DNA of 64,000 bases, taken from Coprinellus micaceus (lineage: Eukaryota; Basidiomycota; Agaricomycetes; Agaricales; Psathyrellaceae). Shown one piece after another: positions 1-9,679 of this stretch. The notes under the pieces were generated by a model that had not been told where the DNA came from, did not search any database, and worked only from the letters and a program-made list of their open reading frames with translations. Position numbers and translations under genes: made by a program. Each line of letters opens with the position of its first letter. Within the stretch, counting starts at the first letter, position 1. Where the stretch lies: positions 248,001-312,000 of the forward strand of contig OX596335.1 in assembly GCA_951394405.1 (NCBI GenBank), read 5' to 3'.

Positions 1-591
1 GGCTTCGGTCGCAGCTGGGGTGAATAGTCGGTGGTCGTCGTCGTTGTCCCACATTCGATGGTGTCTGTTGAAGTCGCCTGCCCAGATCATGTGTCTTTCA
101 TTGCCACAGAGTTCATTTCTGTTTGCGTCGATGTAGCGCTGGAGTGCTGTTGTGGAATTGTCGTCGTTGCAGTCATTGTATACGTTGAAGATCGATAGTC
201 GGCCAAAATCGCCTGTCAGGCATATCGCCGTAATATCTGGGTCGTCGCCCAGGTCCAGTTCGCTCCAGGTGTTCGTTGATATTTTTTCGTTGACCCATAT
301 GGCTGACCTTGGCGTCCTCTCCTTCCTGGCCTTCTTCGATGGGTATACTGGCCTGTAGCCTCGGGCTGTTGCTATGCTATCTGCGAAGTTCCTGTAGGGT
401 TCTTGGATCAGTATTACATCCCAGTCCTCGTGGTAGTTACCATTCATCAGCTCGTGGTGTGCAGCTGGCGATCTGTTTATGTTGAGCTGGAGTATCTTGA
501 GGTGCTTGGGGTTATGCTTCTCGGAGTCTGGTTCGTGTTCTCGCTGCGGATATGTTGGTTCCTCGTCGCCGTTGTGTTGGTCTTCGTTCAT
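1..591 (-). CDS. LINE ORF2, N-terminal endonuclease domain (partial)
   Basis: The frame opens at ATG 591-589 and stays open to the window edge (197 codons). After an acidic leader it reads LKILQLNINRSPAAHHEL, then WDVILIQEPY, and near the end IWAGDFNRHH followed by WDND. These match the N-QE-GDFN-H signature of endonuclease/exonuclease/phosphatase domains in LINEs, which nick target DNA for target-primed reverse transcription. The start overlaps the stop of the preceding frame as ATGA, an arrangement used for coupled termination-reinitiation in some two-ORF elements. Reverse transcriptase and RNase H parts are outside the window. Confidence 0.82.
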   Translation of the reverse strand, partial: MNEDQHNGDEEPTYPQREHEPDSEKHNPKHLKILQLNINRSPAAHHELMNGNYHEDWDVILIQEPYRNFADSIATARGYRPVYPSKKARKERTPRSAIWVNEKISTNTWSELDLGDDPDITAICLTGDFGRLSIFNVYNDCNDDNSTTALQRYIDANRNELCGNERHMIWAGDFNRHHRMWDNDDDHRLFTPAATEA

Positions 592-953
592 TTAGGCGGG
601 AACGTCGAGCTTGGTTCTTCCGTGTCCCACTCGATGTCCGTGTGCAGCTGCGGTTCGATCGGGCCCTTCCTCGTCAGCTGATTCCCAGGTGGGAACGACG
701 GTTGAGGCTGGGACTGGGTTTGTGTGGGGCCCGGTTGCGATTGGGTCATGGGGAAAGGGGCTGGCGTCCGCTTTGGATCAGGTCGCCTGAGTTGGCGTGC
801 TACGTCCTCGTCCTCGTCTGAGAAGGTGGAGAGTGGTGGCGATAGGCTTCTGGGTGTCCCCGTGGTGTCAGTTCTTGCTTTCTTTGCCTGCTTGGCTTCC
901 CATTGTGAGTTTGGCCTGAAGGTGGGTTCTATTCCCATCAGTGTCTCGTCAGC
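588..953 (-). other. in-frame continuation of LINE ORF1 beyond a TGA
   Basis: After the ORF1 TGA the same frame stays open to TGA 590-588. It encodes a Pro/Gln/Ser/Thr-rich, acidic segment that includes the runs TQTQSQPQPSFPP and IEWDTEEP. Its stop overlaps the ORF2 start as ATGA, where one would expect the genuine ORF1 end. The simplest reading is that the TGA at 954-956 is a point mutation in this copy. Readthrough or a small intron is also possible. There is no independent function assignment. Confidence 0.6.
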
Positions 954-2423
954 TCACCTGCCTACCTCTCTAATCCTTTCTGAGTTTAGCTGCGTTCTCT
1001 TGAGCCAGGTCATCGGGTCCTCTGTGATGTGGAAGTGAGTACCTTTAAGTGGGTTGAGACGACTTGCCTCTGATGCATGCCTCATTTTGGTGGGACATCT
1101 GGGGTTCTTTGCGTTGTGCCCCTCCACGTTGCATAGGGCGCACTTCTTGACTTGTTGGTTAGGGCACGGGGCTGCTTTCGTGTCTGAGTGGCCTTCCTCC
1201 GCACAGTTGCCGCATGTAGGTTGAGTCGCCGTGCATGCCCTGGCCATATGGCCCACCCCCTGGCACTTGTAGCACGTGAGGATCCCCCTCTCGAGCCTTT
1301 CTGTCTTCCTGTATTCGCTGTGGATTAGGGTGCCCTTGGCGGCCATCCGGTTTGCCACATCGGCGTCTCTGTATGTTACCTTGAGGTTCGCTACTCGCTG
1401 GCCCGGGTATCGGTCTTCGATCTTCTTCATCCATTCTATCTTGATGATGTCTTCCGGTTCTACGTCGTTGGCGGCACAGAATTCCTCCAGGCCATTGTTA
1501 ATGTCAAACTCTACCGGGGCGCATCTTACCATGTTGCAGAAAGTACCCCTTTCAACTGTTGATCCTAAAAGCGCTGCCAGCTGGTTCGCTCTGTTGCCCG
1601 TCTTGATCCACTCTTTGGAGCCGTCGTCTTGCATTTCGAGAATGACTGTCCCTGTGTTAACCCAGATTGTTGCCGTTCCGATACGTACCTTCGCTGGGGC
1701 CTTCATCGTCTCCGTTAGTGCGGCCTGTGCGAGGGTCTTGACTTCGTGGTTCGTTTTCCCGCATAGTCGCTCCTTCCCGTCTGCTCCTAGGTGTAGCTTC
1801 ACCTTCCTGAGTTGGATCATTATGACCGCAATCTCCGCCGGCGTCAGCTTGGCTCCTTGAGGATACGTTGCTTGAGCGTTTGCGAGTGTTTCACTTGTGC
1901 TCGTTCCTATCAGGGAGGCGTACGTCTTCTTGCTGTTCACCGATAGGCCCGTGACCGAGTTGTGTACTTGCTCAGCTGAGTTTCTTACCGCCGTAACAGC
2001 CTCCTCGGTGGCGGACTTTAGCTGCTCGAGTCCCTTCGCTAATTCGCTCTTGATTTCTGTTGCCACGCCGTCTAGGGATTTCGAGAACTGTTCCTGTAGC
2101 GAGAGCTGGACGGCTGCGTATCCCTTGCTATGTTCCTCGATGACTATTGCCAGTGCTTCATATATCTTCGCATCGAGCTCGGAGGCCTGTAGTTGGGGCT
2201 TATGCCCGGGTTGCCTTAAAGTTCGGGACCGTTGACGGAGCGCACTGATTAGTAGGCCTAGGTTTTGGACTTCTACGTCCTTCTTGATTATGCCGGCCTG
2301 TTTAAGTATCTTAGTAGCTGCTTCATACGATTCTGTGTTTGCTCCGGCGTCTGCCGTGGCTTGTAGTTTGTTGCCAGATGCTTGTGCTCTCGTAGTGGGA
2401 CCTGGCGCTCCTGCTCGACTCAT
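954..2423 (-). CDS. LINE ORF1, gag-like protein with CCHC knuckles
   Basis: This is a 489-aa protein. The N-terminal half is helical and rich in Ala, Gln and Glu, consistent with coiled-coil assembly. The C-terminal third has three zinc-knuckle-like clusters: CYKCQGVGHMARAC, a CGNC...H...C cluster, and CALCNVEGHNAKNPRC. This is the usual arrangement of nucleic-acid-binding ORF1 proteins in Tad/I-type LINEs, where it packages element RNA. The frame ends at TGA 956-954 but stays open for another 122 codons to 588, so the true ORF1 may be longer (see the next entry). Confidence 0.82.
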   Translation of the reverse strand: MSRAGAPGPTTRAQASGNKLQATADAGANTESYEAATKILKQAGIIKKDVEVQNLGLLISALRQRSRTLRQPGHKPQLQASELDAKIYEALAIVIEEHSKGYAAVQLSLQEQFSKSLDGVATEIKSELAKGLEQLKSATEEAVTAVRNSAEQVHNSVTGLSVNSKKTYASLIGTSTSETLANAQATYPQGAKLTPAEIAVIMIQLRKVKLHLGADGKERLCGKTNHEVKTLAQAALTETMKAPAKVRIGTATIWVNTGTVILEMQDDGSKEWIKTGNRANQLAALLGSTVERGTFCNMVRCAPVEFDINNGLEEFCAANDVEPEDIIKIEWMKKIEDRYPGQRVANLKVTYRDADVANRMAAKGTLIHSEYRKTERLERGILTCYKCQGVGHMARACTATQPTCGNCAEEGHSDTKAAPCPNQQVKKCALCNVEGHNAKNPRCPTKMRHASEASRLNPLKGTHFHITEDPMTWLKRTQLNSERIREVGR

Positions 2424-4160
2424 GTTGCCTAGAGGTAGTAGGGTATAGAGGGAAGCAGGTAATTTACACTTATTCTATCTCCTTCTTAGCCCCCAGACGA
2501 ATCCTTCTTGCTCTCGGTGTAGGCCTTGAGCGTGGGAAGAATCCGAGGTCCTGGTGGTTCGGGATCAAGATGTGTCCTCGTTTGATTTACCTATGCGAAG
2601 AGGAAACTCCTCAACGTCGAACTGATCTGACGTTTGCATAAGTTAACGCAGTTCTGGATCCCATATCACCTGCACGAGGACGCCGCGTGGTGAGAGCGAG
2701 CCCTTATCGATATGAAGCTGCACCGGGATATGGGCGCTTAATTTAGAGGAGGCTGATGATCGGATTCAAGCCTCGTTGTGGCCTCGCTGACTGGACCTGG
2801 GTAGATTTAATTCAACAGTGGAGCGAAGATGAAGTGAGGGTGAGTACATCTTTGGCGTATGCAGAAGATTACGGGCTCGATATCAAGTGTAGTTCAAGCC
2901 GCGTAGCGTTGCCTGCGAGTCATGAATGGTTCGCGTATCGGACGGGGAAGGCGACGCGTCGAACGTTTGAAGCGAGCGTCCGGTGCCCAGTAGCGAAAGC
3001 CGCGCGACCCTGTTCATATAACTCGAGAACATCTATAAGCCTCGTCGGCCCACTCGATCACAGTGTCCTTCAAACGCTCAGGCCTCAGGGGCCTTCGGGG
3101 AGGACAAGGTCTAGACCTCGCCAACTTGAAGGACCAGAACGCGTGACGTCATATATAGGCATTCGTCGGGTTTTAAACCTATATGCAGACGAGCCGACTC
3201 CGTCGCGCTCGCGTTGGCTTTACACCACTACCACTACCACTACCACCGCGCTAGAGCTCTGTTCCTCTCTTCGCCTTTCAAGAACCCCGTTACTCTTTGA
3301 CCTGCAGAACGTGTTCAAGATGCAAGAGGTGTAAGAAGGGTTTGAGGATCGAGAGGCGGGATCTGGGTCTAGGCGACGCCATGGTGGGAGGAATGCGGAG
3401 GATTGGCAATTACTGGTTGTATAACTTGAATCCATATAGAGTAACACTGACTAGAATTCATGGTATCAGGTTTACTCTCACTATGGACTGCGCTAGGTTG
3501 TACTTGGGGGACTGTGAGCTCTTTGAACAGACCTGTCACCGTTCACGTCGAGATGGATCCTGTTCAATGCTCATCCGATGCGCAGGTGTAGGTGCGCTCT
3601 CCTTCGTTCCGTCTGGACATCCAGAGTACGTTTCCTTGCTCCTTTGAATTCATCGCGATCGCAGTGGTTCCTGCTTGGTAACACCCCTCTCGCCTAGTCC
3701 TTCCTGCTTCCTGCTTGTTGTTTCCGCCGCTGTCGTTTGATCGTGCTTACAACTCCGATCCAACTTGGTCGGTGGCGATCCATCCGAGGACCTCCTAAGT
3801 AATCCTCGTGATTGGGATAGTGCAGAATCGAAATAACTCGTTGCTTTTGATAACTGACCCCTAACCTAACCTTCCACACTAGTCTTCTCGGCAAAACCTA
3901 GGGCTCTTCGATGTTCGTCGCCCAGCTTCGTATCTACCTTCGTCTTGCTTTATAGGGATACTTGAACTCAATCATTGCCTTCTTCGCTTCTTGGTTCGTA
4001 TCGTATATACCCATTCATTCGGGTGTTTCTTCCAAGAGGCTTGGGAGAGGAACTTCAGTGCTGACTTCTTCTTCGAGAATCAAACGTGAATAGGAAGAAG
4101 AAATCGGTCTCCTGACATATCAAAGCCCCCACTACGCTACTAGGTCGTCCACGGGTCCCC
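2424..4160. other. no gene assigned
   Basis: This stretch of about 1.7 kb lies between the LINE and the first DUF1996 gene. The open frames in it (for example 2756-3334) show no recognisable domain, no signal peptide and no coherent intron chain. It probably contains LINE 5' UTR on the left and DUF1996 upstream sequence on the right. A short trinucleotide repeat is annotated separately. Confidence 0.5.
3224..3247. repeat. (CCACTA)n microsatellite
   Basis: Tandem ACC/ACT triplets form about four hexamer units, ending just before CGCGCTAGAGC. This would read as poly-Thr on plus and poly-Val on minus, which explains spurious open frames on both strands here. Confidence 0.8.
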
Positions 4161-4506
4161 ATGCCACTCCCAAACCCCCTCCTCCCCCTCATTCTCGCTT
4201 TAGCGGTAACACGCTTCGTGCACGCGTTCATCCGCATCCCATGTTCACAGCTCGTCACTGAGCGGTTCGATCCGTACGTACGTTCGTTCTTGACCATCTC
4301 GTTTTGCGCCATCCAAGTTTCTTATCTCGTTTTGAGGTTCTTGAGCTGATAAGCTATTTGTGTATGGATGCAGGTTGGTGACTCCAGGTATGGTGTCGCC
4401 CCACGTACACCAAGTTGTCGGCGGGGTGGGTCTCTTCCGAATCTCCACTCCACCCTATCAGAGCGTGGACTTACAAATCTGATGTTTTTGGTTTCATCCA
4501 ATGCAG

Positions 4507-4511
4507 AACGC
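4507..4511 (+). other. 5-nt micro-exon of DUF1996 copy A
   Basis: The bases AACGC are flanked by ...ATGCAG on the left and GTGAGTCCC on the right. They supply Asn plus two bases of Ala in the conserved N-A-F-N-L motif. Without them neither frame nor motif is preserved. The paralogue has the same exon at 20748-20752. Confidence 0.8.
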
Positions 4512-6248
4512 GTGAGTCCCGTCGTTCCAAACCATCGTTCAACATCGTCGGCTAGACATTGACAAACCAACGGAACCCCAGCTTCAACCTCACGGTGCAC
4601 CCAATCCTCGACCTCCCCACGCTCGCGAGTTGCACGAGCTGCCGCGTCGTGGAGGATAAGTCGAATTATTGGACGGCGGCGGTGTATTTTAGGCATCGGA
4701 ATGGGAGTTTTGTGAGGGTGAGTTAGGCTTTTTAACTCTATTGCCAATGGACGAGGGTCTGTCTCTTTTCGTCCTCTTTCATTCTTCGAACACTCGCTTT
4801 TCGTGTTACATTCGTCATTTGAAACTCACTTTTTGGCCGGTTCGTCCAGGACTTGAGATTCCTGACGCTAACATGACTCTTCCCATGTGGCTCGACGGTA
4901 TCAGGTCCCACAAATGGCGAATCACCACACTGGGCCAGGGATCATGAACGGGGGTATGACGGTGTACTACTTCCAACCTAGGGCGCCTACGAAGAACTTG
5001 ACGATTGTGCCCTTCCAAAAGGTAAGTCGTCCTTGGCCCCCCCCTTCTGGATCGCTCGCTCGCTCCCCATTCTCGACTGTTCTCCTTCAACTACGCATCC
5101 TGTTGTAACTTGAAATTTCTTTCAGGGCAAGTGTATATTGACGACTCTGCACAGGGGTTCCGAATGACCGTAGGCCACCCCACCCGCCGGAGCCCGAACG
5201 ACGTCGACCCCAGCCTCACCGAGGCAAAAGCGACGTCGTTCAGGTGCTTCGAGGACCCGTTGGTTATTGGGGAGGAACCACCAGCGAGTGGGCCGCAGGA
5301 CTCTGTGGGGTTTCCTAGGGGGATGTGTCCTGCGGGGATAAGGTCGAATATTTATTTTCCTCAGTGAGTAGTTGCTACTTTGTCACGCATGGTCGACGAG
5401 TCCTGATCCAGTTCGTATATGCATTGAAGGTGCTGGGACGGGATAAATCTGGATAGCGAGGACCACATGGTAAGCCGTTCGTTTCCCTGCCCTCCTCCTC
5501 CTCCATAACTATAACTCACTCACCTTTGCATACATACATTCTACTACTCCAGAGCCACGTCGCCCACCCATCCGGAGAGCCGTCTGCGAGCGGGCTCCAA
5601 TTCTTTGGGACCGACTGTCCCCCAAGCCACCCCGTCCGGCTCCCCCTGCTCTTCCTCGAGATCGTGTGGGACACGCGCCCATTCAACGATCCAGAGATGT
5701 GGCCGGAGGATGGGAGCCAGCCGTTTGTGTTTAGTATCGGCGATCCGTAAGCCACTTCTCGGGAAATTGAATCTGCAGTGCTCATGGACGTCCTCGTTGT
5801 TGTTGGTGTAGAACGGGCTTTGGACAACATGCGGATTATGTGTTTGGGTGGGAAGGTGACGCGCTTCAGCGCGCTATGGACGTGTGTACTCTCGGAGATG
5901 GGATAATCACCAACTGTCCTGTTCTCACCGTTCAAACCATGGACGAAATGAATGCCTGCCGTCTGCCAGCACTCGTTCCTGAGCCCATCGAAGAGCAATG
6001 TACGTATGAAATTACTCTCTTGCTCCCTACCCCGGCTCATTGTCTCGAACTGGTATAACTGTCGTAGATATCCCCGTCCTCCCAGGGTGCAACCCCATCC
6101 AACCAGGACCTCCCCCAGCCACAGCTGTAGTCCCATGCGATTCGGCGCCCTCAACGACGACGCCGCCTCCAGTGTCCAGTAGCCCTCCACCGGCGATTGT
6201 CACTCCGCCGTGGACGGTGTGTCATGAAGGCCCGGGGAGTGAGCCTAA

Positions 6249-6419
6249 GGGCCTATTCGGAATGTCCGGGAAGCTAGGCGTACGCCTACGGCTACAGCCA
6301 AAAATCATCAAATTCAGGGTCCCATAGGCGGACGGCACCGTCTAGGCGTACGCCTAGACACGATTTCCCCGCCAAATTCTAGGCGTACGCCTAGGTAGCC
6401 GGACATTCCGAATAGGCCC
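6249..6419. mobile_element. 171-bp MITE with TAA target duplication (Harbinger-like)
   Basis: The element has perfect terminal inverted repeats starting GGGCCTATTCGGAATGTCCG on both strands (21 bp). It is flanked by TAA at 6246-6248 and 6420-6422. A 3-bp TAA/TTA target site duplication is characteristic of PIF/Harbinger elements. Inside are three copies of the palindrome CTAGGCGTACGCCTAG (6274-6288 with its last base changed, 6342-6357, 6379-6394). It has no coding capacity. Excising it with one TAA aligns the flanking codons with the intact paralogue. Confidence 0.88.
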
Positions 6420-7158
6420 TAATGTCCCTGGGTGTGACTCTATCCCGACGGCCACGACGACGGGGGTGAGTTGAATTGCTTGAGATGAGGGGTGAGCGAT
6501 TGAAGGAGCAATGGTGGTGTATATTCCTGGGTAGGGGAGAAGCTCGAAGTGCGGTGGAGTTCAGTTAGGCCGTTCGCTGGGGGTTGGTTTGTACTTCTTT
6601 ATGGGGTCAAAGGGCGACACACTCCAACGTGCTATAAACGTATGCACGCCAGGCGTCCTCCTGAGACCGAAGTTATAATTGTTCGGACGATGAACGGGGT
6701 GCTCTACCCGGGCTCCGCGCGGCCCTCCCCCGCCTCCTCCGAGTGCCGTCAACGTTCCAAAGCGCGAGGATCCGATACTGTCCAGGGGTTAACACTGAGC
6801 ATGTCGATAAGTATAAACATATAGATACAGTCCCATGTGGTGCGCTGATCCATACCACCTGGTTCTGGATCGACGGTTTCCTCATACGTATACACCGCAA
6901 TTCGTCAGAGTGTTGTGGAGCTCGGCGAGTCAGGCTCGGGGTCATCGAGATGTATCCAAACGAGCTTGACGTGGGTATCGAGGAATGTTTGAGAGCCGCA
7001 TTTATTATCAGGGACCTCTAAGCAATAGGGTACATATGTGCAGCGACTGTTCGATGGAACGTGTATCTTGAGTATCGGAGAGATAGGGAGAAGGTAGTCG
7101 AAGAGTTGGAGGGTAGGAATGGGGAGTGAATATGGGTGATGTCGCCTGGGGTGGTTGA

Positions 7159-7439
7159 TTACCAGCATGGGGTATTCCGGGTTCCGCAGGGCTCAGCCTT
7201 CATTTGGATACGTTGTTAGGTCACGGGGAGAAGTGAAGGAAGAGAGCCAGAAGCCTACCTCAGCTGCGGGCAAAGCATCGCGAGCCGCCGCTCGTTTAGG
7301 TGAAGGGGCGGCGAGAGCACCAAGGCCTATAAAAAGAATGGTCGATGGGGATTAACTCGATGTGTCGACAGGTGCCACTAGCAAACGTACTCTGGGCGAA
7401 GACAGCAACGACGATGGTGGCGATGACGGAGAACTTCAT
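7159..7439 (-). CDS. alpha-pheromone-like secreted peptide precursor 1
   Basis: Three exons, 7391-7439, 7259-7326 and 7159-7197, encode 51 aa. The start is a signal peptide, MKFSVIATIVVAVFAQ. After a KR and then an Ala-Arg come five X-Ala/X-Pro dipeptides (DA LP AA EA EP) and the terminal nonapeptide CGTRNTPCW, followed directly by TAA. This is the logic of alpha-factor precursors: secretion, Kex2-like cleavage after a basic residue, then Ste13-like removal of X-A/X-P dipeptides, leaving a short peptide with a Cys pair and C-terminal Trp. Exon 1 length (49 nt) and both intron phases match gene 2 on the other strand. Canonical basidiomycete pheromones are farnesylated CaaX peptides, so the function is unproven; it could also be another signalling peptide. 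Confidence 0.72.
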
Positions 7440-9274
7440 TGTTGCTTAGGACAAAGGCACGGGCTGAAAGAGTGGAGTGGGTTTGTTTGTTGAGAGCGAG
7501 GGAAACCACAGGGACGGGGGTGAAGACACGAGGCAATGGGGGTACTGGCCACCAATATGGCCCCGCCTGTCTGGTATTTGAATACCTACCTCCAGCCCCT
7601 GGGAACACCCATCTCGGGTCAATACATTTCTTGTTTTTCCAGGACTGTGAATCTGTGACAGGGTGATTGTTGGATGGACAGGTGAGTGACGTTTTCAGGC
7701 ACTGGGGGGTATATGGTCCTTGGTTGCTTGGCACCGGACAGCTGAAGGTCCTTCGAGGGTGACTAACATGGGACTTCGGAAAATCTTGTCGTACTTACCC
7801 TGGTCACCGGTGGGGTGACGTTGACGGCGACCGGGTTTGAGGTGTTTGTGGGAGGACGGAGGGAAGGCCAGATCTGAGTGTTGAGATAACCGTACCAAAC
7901 CAAGTTCTTGGGCGAGTCAGTGATTCCGTGGCGTTGAATACAAACCGAGCTGATATATATAACTATGTGTAGCCATCAAGTGGAATGCAAAGAGTCCGCC
8001 TGCGAAATCGTTTGAACCAAGTTGAGGCCCGACAGAATGAATGCTGAGCGAATTGGCACGTCAAGGGAAGGGAAAGCAAAATCCATTCATTGTCTCCTTC
8101 ATCTTTGCACGCTATGTAAGTTGGCCAAGGTCGGGTAGCAACCTCTCCCTCTGGAGCCTGGACCCATGCCAATGATTGAGGAGACGCCGGTCTCTCAGCG
8201 CTCAGCCTCGATCAGTTTACGTTTTCCCGACGAACCCCGGAGACCCCCAATGAGCACTTACTTACATACACACCCCTCTCGGTGGGCGGTTCCACATACG
8301 AAACCTGTTCAATGAAGGCCGAACGGGTGGACCGGGTGACATGTACGCCGTGAAACCTCACGGAGAGACGGCTCACCCTCCATCCAACTGCCACCCTCTG
8401 CCACTCCCTCTAACTTCATCTTTCATTCCGTCAGAAAAGCTCGTAACCAAGTCGTAACTCAACTCTATTGCGACAGCCCTTTCGAGGAAGGTTTTCACTT
8501 CGGGTTACGTTTGCCGGTTACAAATTCTGCCACCCAGGGCGCTTACGGATAGGGGCCCAGGTCTCGGTCGACCGGACCTTCTGTCGTGTGTCTCTTTTTC
8601 TTGCGTTTATGGTTAGAATTGCTCAAGTTGGGAAAGATGAGACACAAACATACATACTTGGAGGCGCCACTGTCTATTTGTGTGAAGCGTCGAGACCCCG
8701 AGGGAGGTTTGTGCGGTACCGGCACGTCCAAGCTCTGCCTCGCTCTGCCCATCACATATCCCTTCACGACCTCGCCTTCACCCTCGTTCCGTCACTTCCC
8801 AATCCTTGCTCATGGGCTGGCAAAGCTGCGTCCCCTACCACGCACCCACTCGATTGTAGATTATGACCGGAACTGGGGGTGCTTATCTCCAGGGACATGA
8901 AGTCGTGGTGTGCCTGGCCCTGGACCTCGATCAAAAGAGGCGTTGGAGGTCCGCCAATCGAGCTGAACTCTCATCGCGTCCTGTTCGCATCCTCCTACCC
9001 CGCGCCCGCCCATCCTTCCAATACGAGGCCGTACTCTCCCATGATGACCACCCACCGCCTCGCGTTCGTATCATGCCTCGCGTCCTACCTCGGGAATGAA
9101 ATCTCGACGGCCGCGTCGTCGTCGTCATACATAGACGAATAACTATGAATAGTATTGTTCCCGGAAATAAGATCCTCTTGTTGGTGCGTCGACAGTGGTG
9201 GGAGCGGGAGTCTTTCGTTGACACTCAGAGACGTCACAAGGGGAAAACAGGGTGCCTCGTTCTCGCAAGTTGAG
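7440..9274. other. spacer between divergent peptide genes; no gene assigned
   Basis: About 1.9 kb separates the two head-to-head start codons. I searched both strands for a third precursor (MKF start, Cys-Trp-stop) and for conserved domains and found none. Short open frames here have no signal peptide or paralogue. The region should hold the promoters of both peptide genes. Confidence 0.5.
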
Positions 9275-9282
9275 TATAAATA
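9275..9282 (+). promoter_or_regulatory. TATA box of peptide gene 2
   Basis: TATAAATA lies about 105 bp before the ATG at 9388. It is followed by a pyrimidine-rich leader (TCTCCCTCTCACCGTCTCC) typical of fungal transcription starts. Confidence 0.6.
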
Positions 9283-9387
9283 GATAGGAGACTTTGGGAG
9301 CGGGGTTTCTTTGTCTCCCTCTCACCGTCTCCATCCTTTCGCGCCCTCTCACACATCACCACCTTGCGACCTCAAAACACCCCAACT

Positions 9388-9679
9388 ATGAAGTTCACCG
9401 CCGTCGCGTCTGTGGTCGTAGCCATCCTTGCTCAAGGTACGCATCGCGACCTCGGTTGAACTTTGCATTAATGTCGGAGCTAACTGGTTTCTCCGGCGCC
9501 CACATAGGTCTGCTCAGTGTGGCATCACCAATTCAACTCGAAGCCAGGGAGGCTGCACCTGTAGCTGAGGTTCGTTTTACATTCCGTCCTCTTTCCTCAA
9601 TCTATCGTTCTGACTTGTAAATCTCCATCGATGGCAGCCAAACCCTTGCTCAAAGCCTGGCGGACCTCCTTGCTGGTAA
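9388..9679 (+). CDS. alpha-pheromone-like secreted peptide precursor 2
   Basis: Exons 9388-9436, 9508-9569 and 9638-9679 encode 50 aa. The signal peptide is MKFTAVASVVVAILAQ. The propeptide contains LEAR, then five X-Ala/X-Pro dipeptides (EA AP VA EP NP), then CSKPGGPPCW and TAA. Organisation, exon-1 length (49 nt), intron phases 1 and 0, the A-R before an acidic-Ala dipeptide, and the Cys-Trp terminus all match gene 1. The mature core differs strongly (CSKPGGPPCW versus CGTRNTPCW) while the secretory leader is similar. That pattern is expected of a signalling peptide whose specificity lies in the core. It lacks a dibasic Kex2 site, so cleavage would have to occur after a single Arg. Confidence 0.75.

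Larger units (their letters stand above)
1..2423 (-). mobile_element. Tad-like non-LTR retrotransposon (LINE), 5' part
   Basis: Two consecutive minus-strand reading frames have the layout of a two-ORF LINE: a gag-like ORF1 with CCHC zinc knuckles, then an ORF2 that opens with an AP-endonuclease-like domain and leaves the window at base 1. The reverse transcriptase part lies outside. The 5' boundary is not defined; some sequence right of 2423 is probably 5' UTR. Fungal Tad/I-clade elements have this order. The family assignment is inferred from architecture. Confidence 0.8.
4161..6474 (+). pseudogene. secreted DUF1996 protein, copy A (last exon disrupted by a MITE)
   Basis: Ten exons can be joined in one frame: 4161-4273, 4374-4425, 4507-4511, 4582-4717, 4905-5021, 5155-5363, 5430-5469, 5553-5746, 5812-5999 and 6068 onward. 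The product starts with a signal peptide (MPLPNPLLPLILALAVTRF), then the DUF1996 hallmark IRIPCSQLVTERFDP and SPHVHQVVGGNAFNL. Later come FRMTVGHP, CPAGIRSNIYFPQCWDG and ADYVFGWEGD, ending in a Pro/Thr-rich tail. The exon pattern, including a 5-nt exon, matches copy B at 20.4 kb. A 171-bp MITE in the last exon brings a TAG at 6325-6327. Without it the frame would run to TGA 6472-6474. Because only the tail is lost, a shortened protein could still be made. The biochemical role of DUF1996 is unknown to me; it is a common secreted fungal family. Confidence 0.85.

Noticed and set aside
2756..3334. 192-codon open frame with a Thr run
   Set aside because: No domain, no signal peptide, and its end is a microsatellite that opens several frames by chance.
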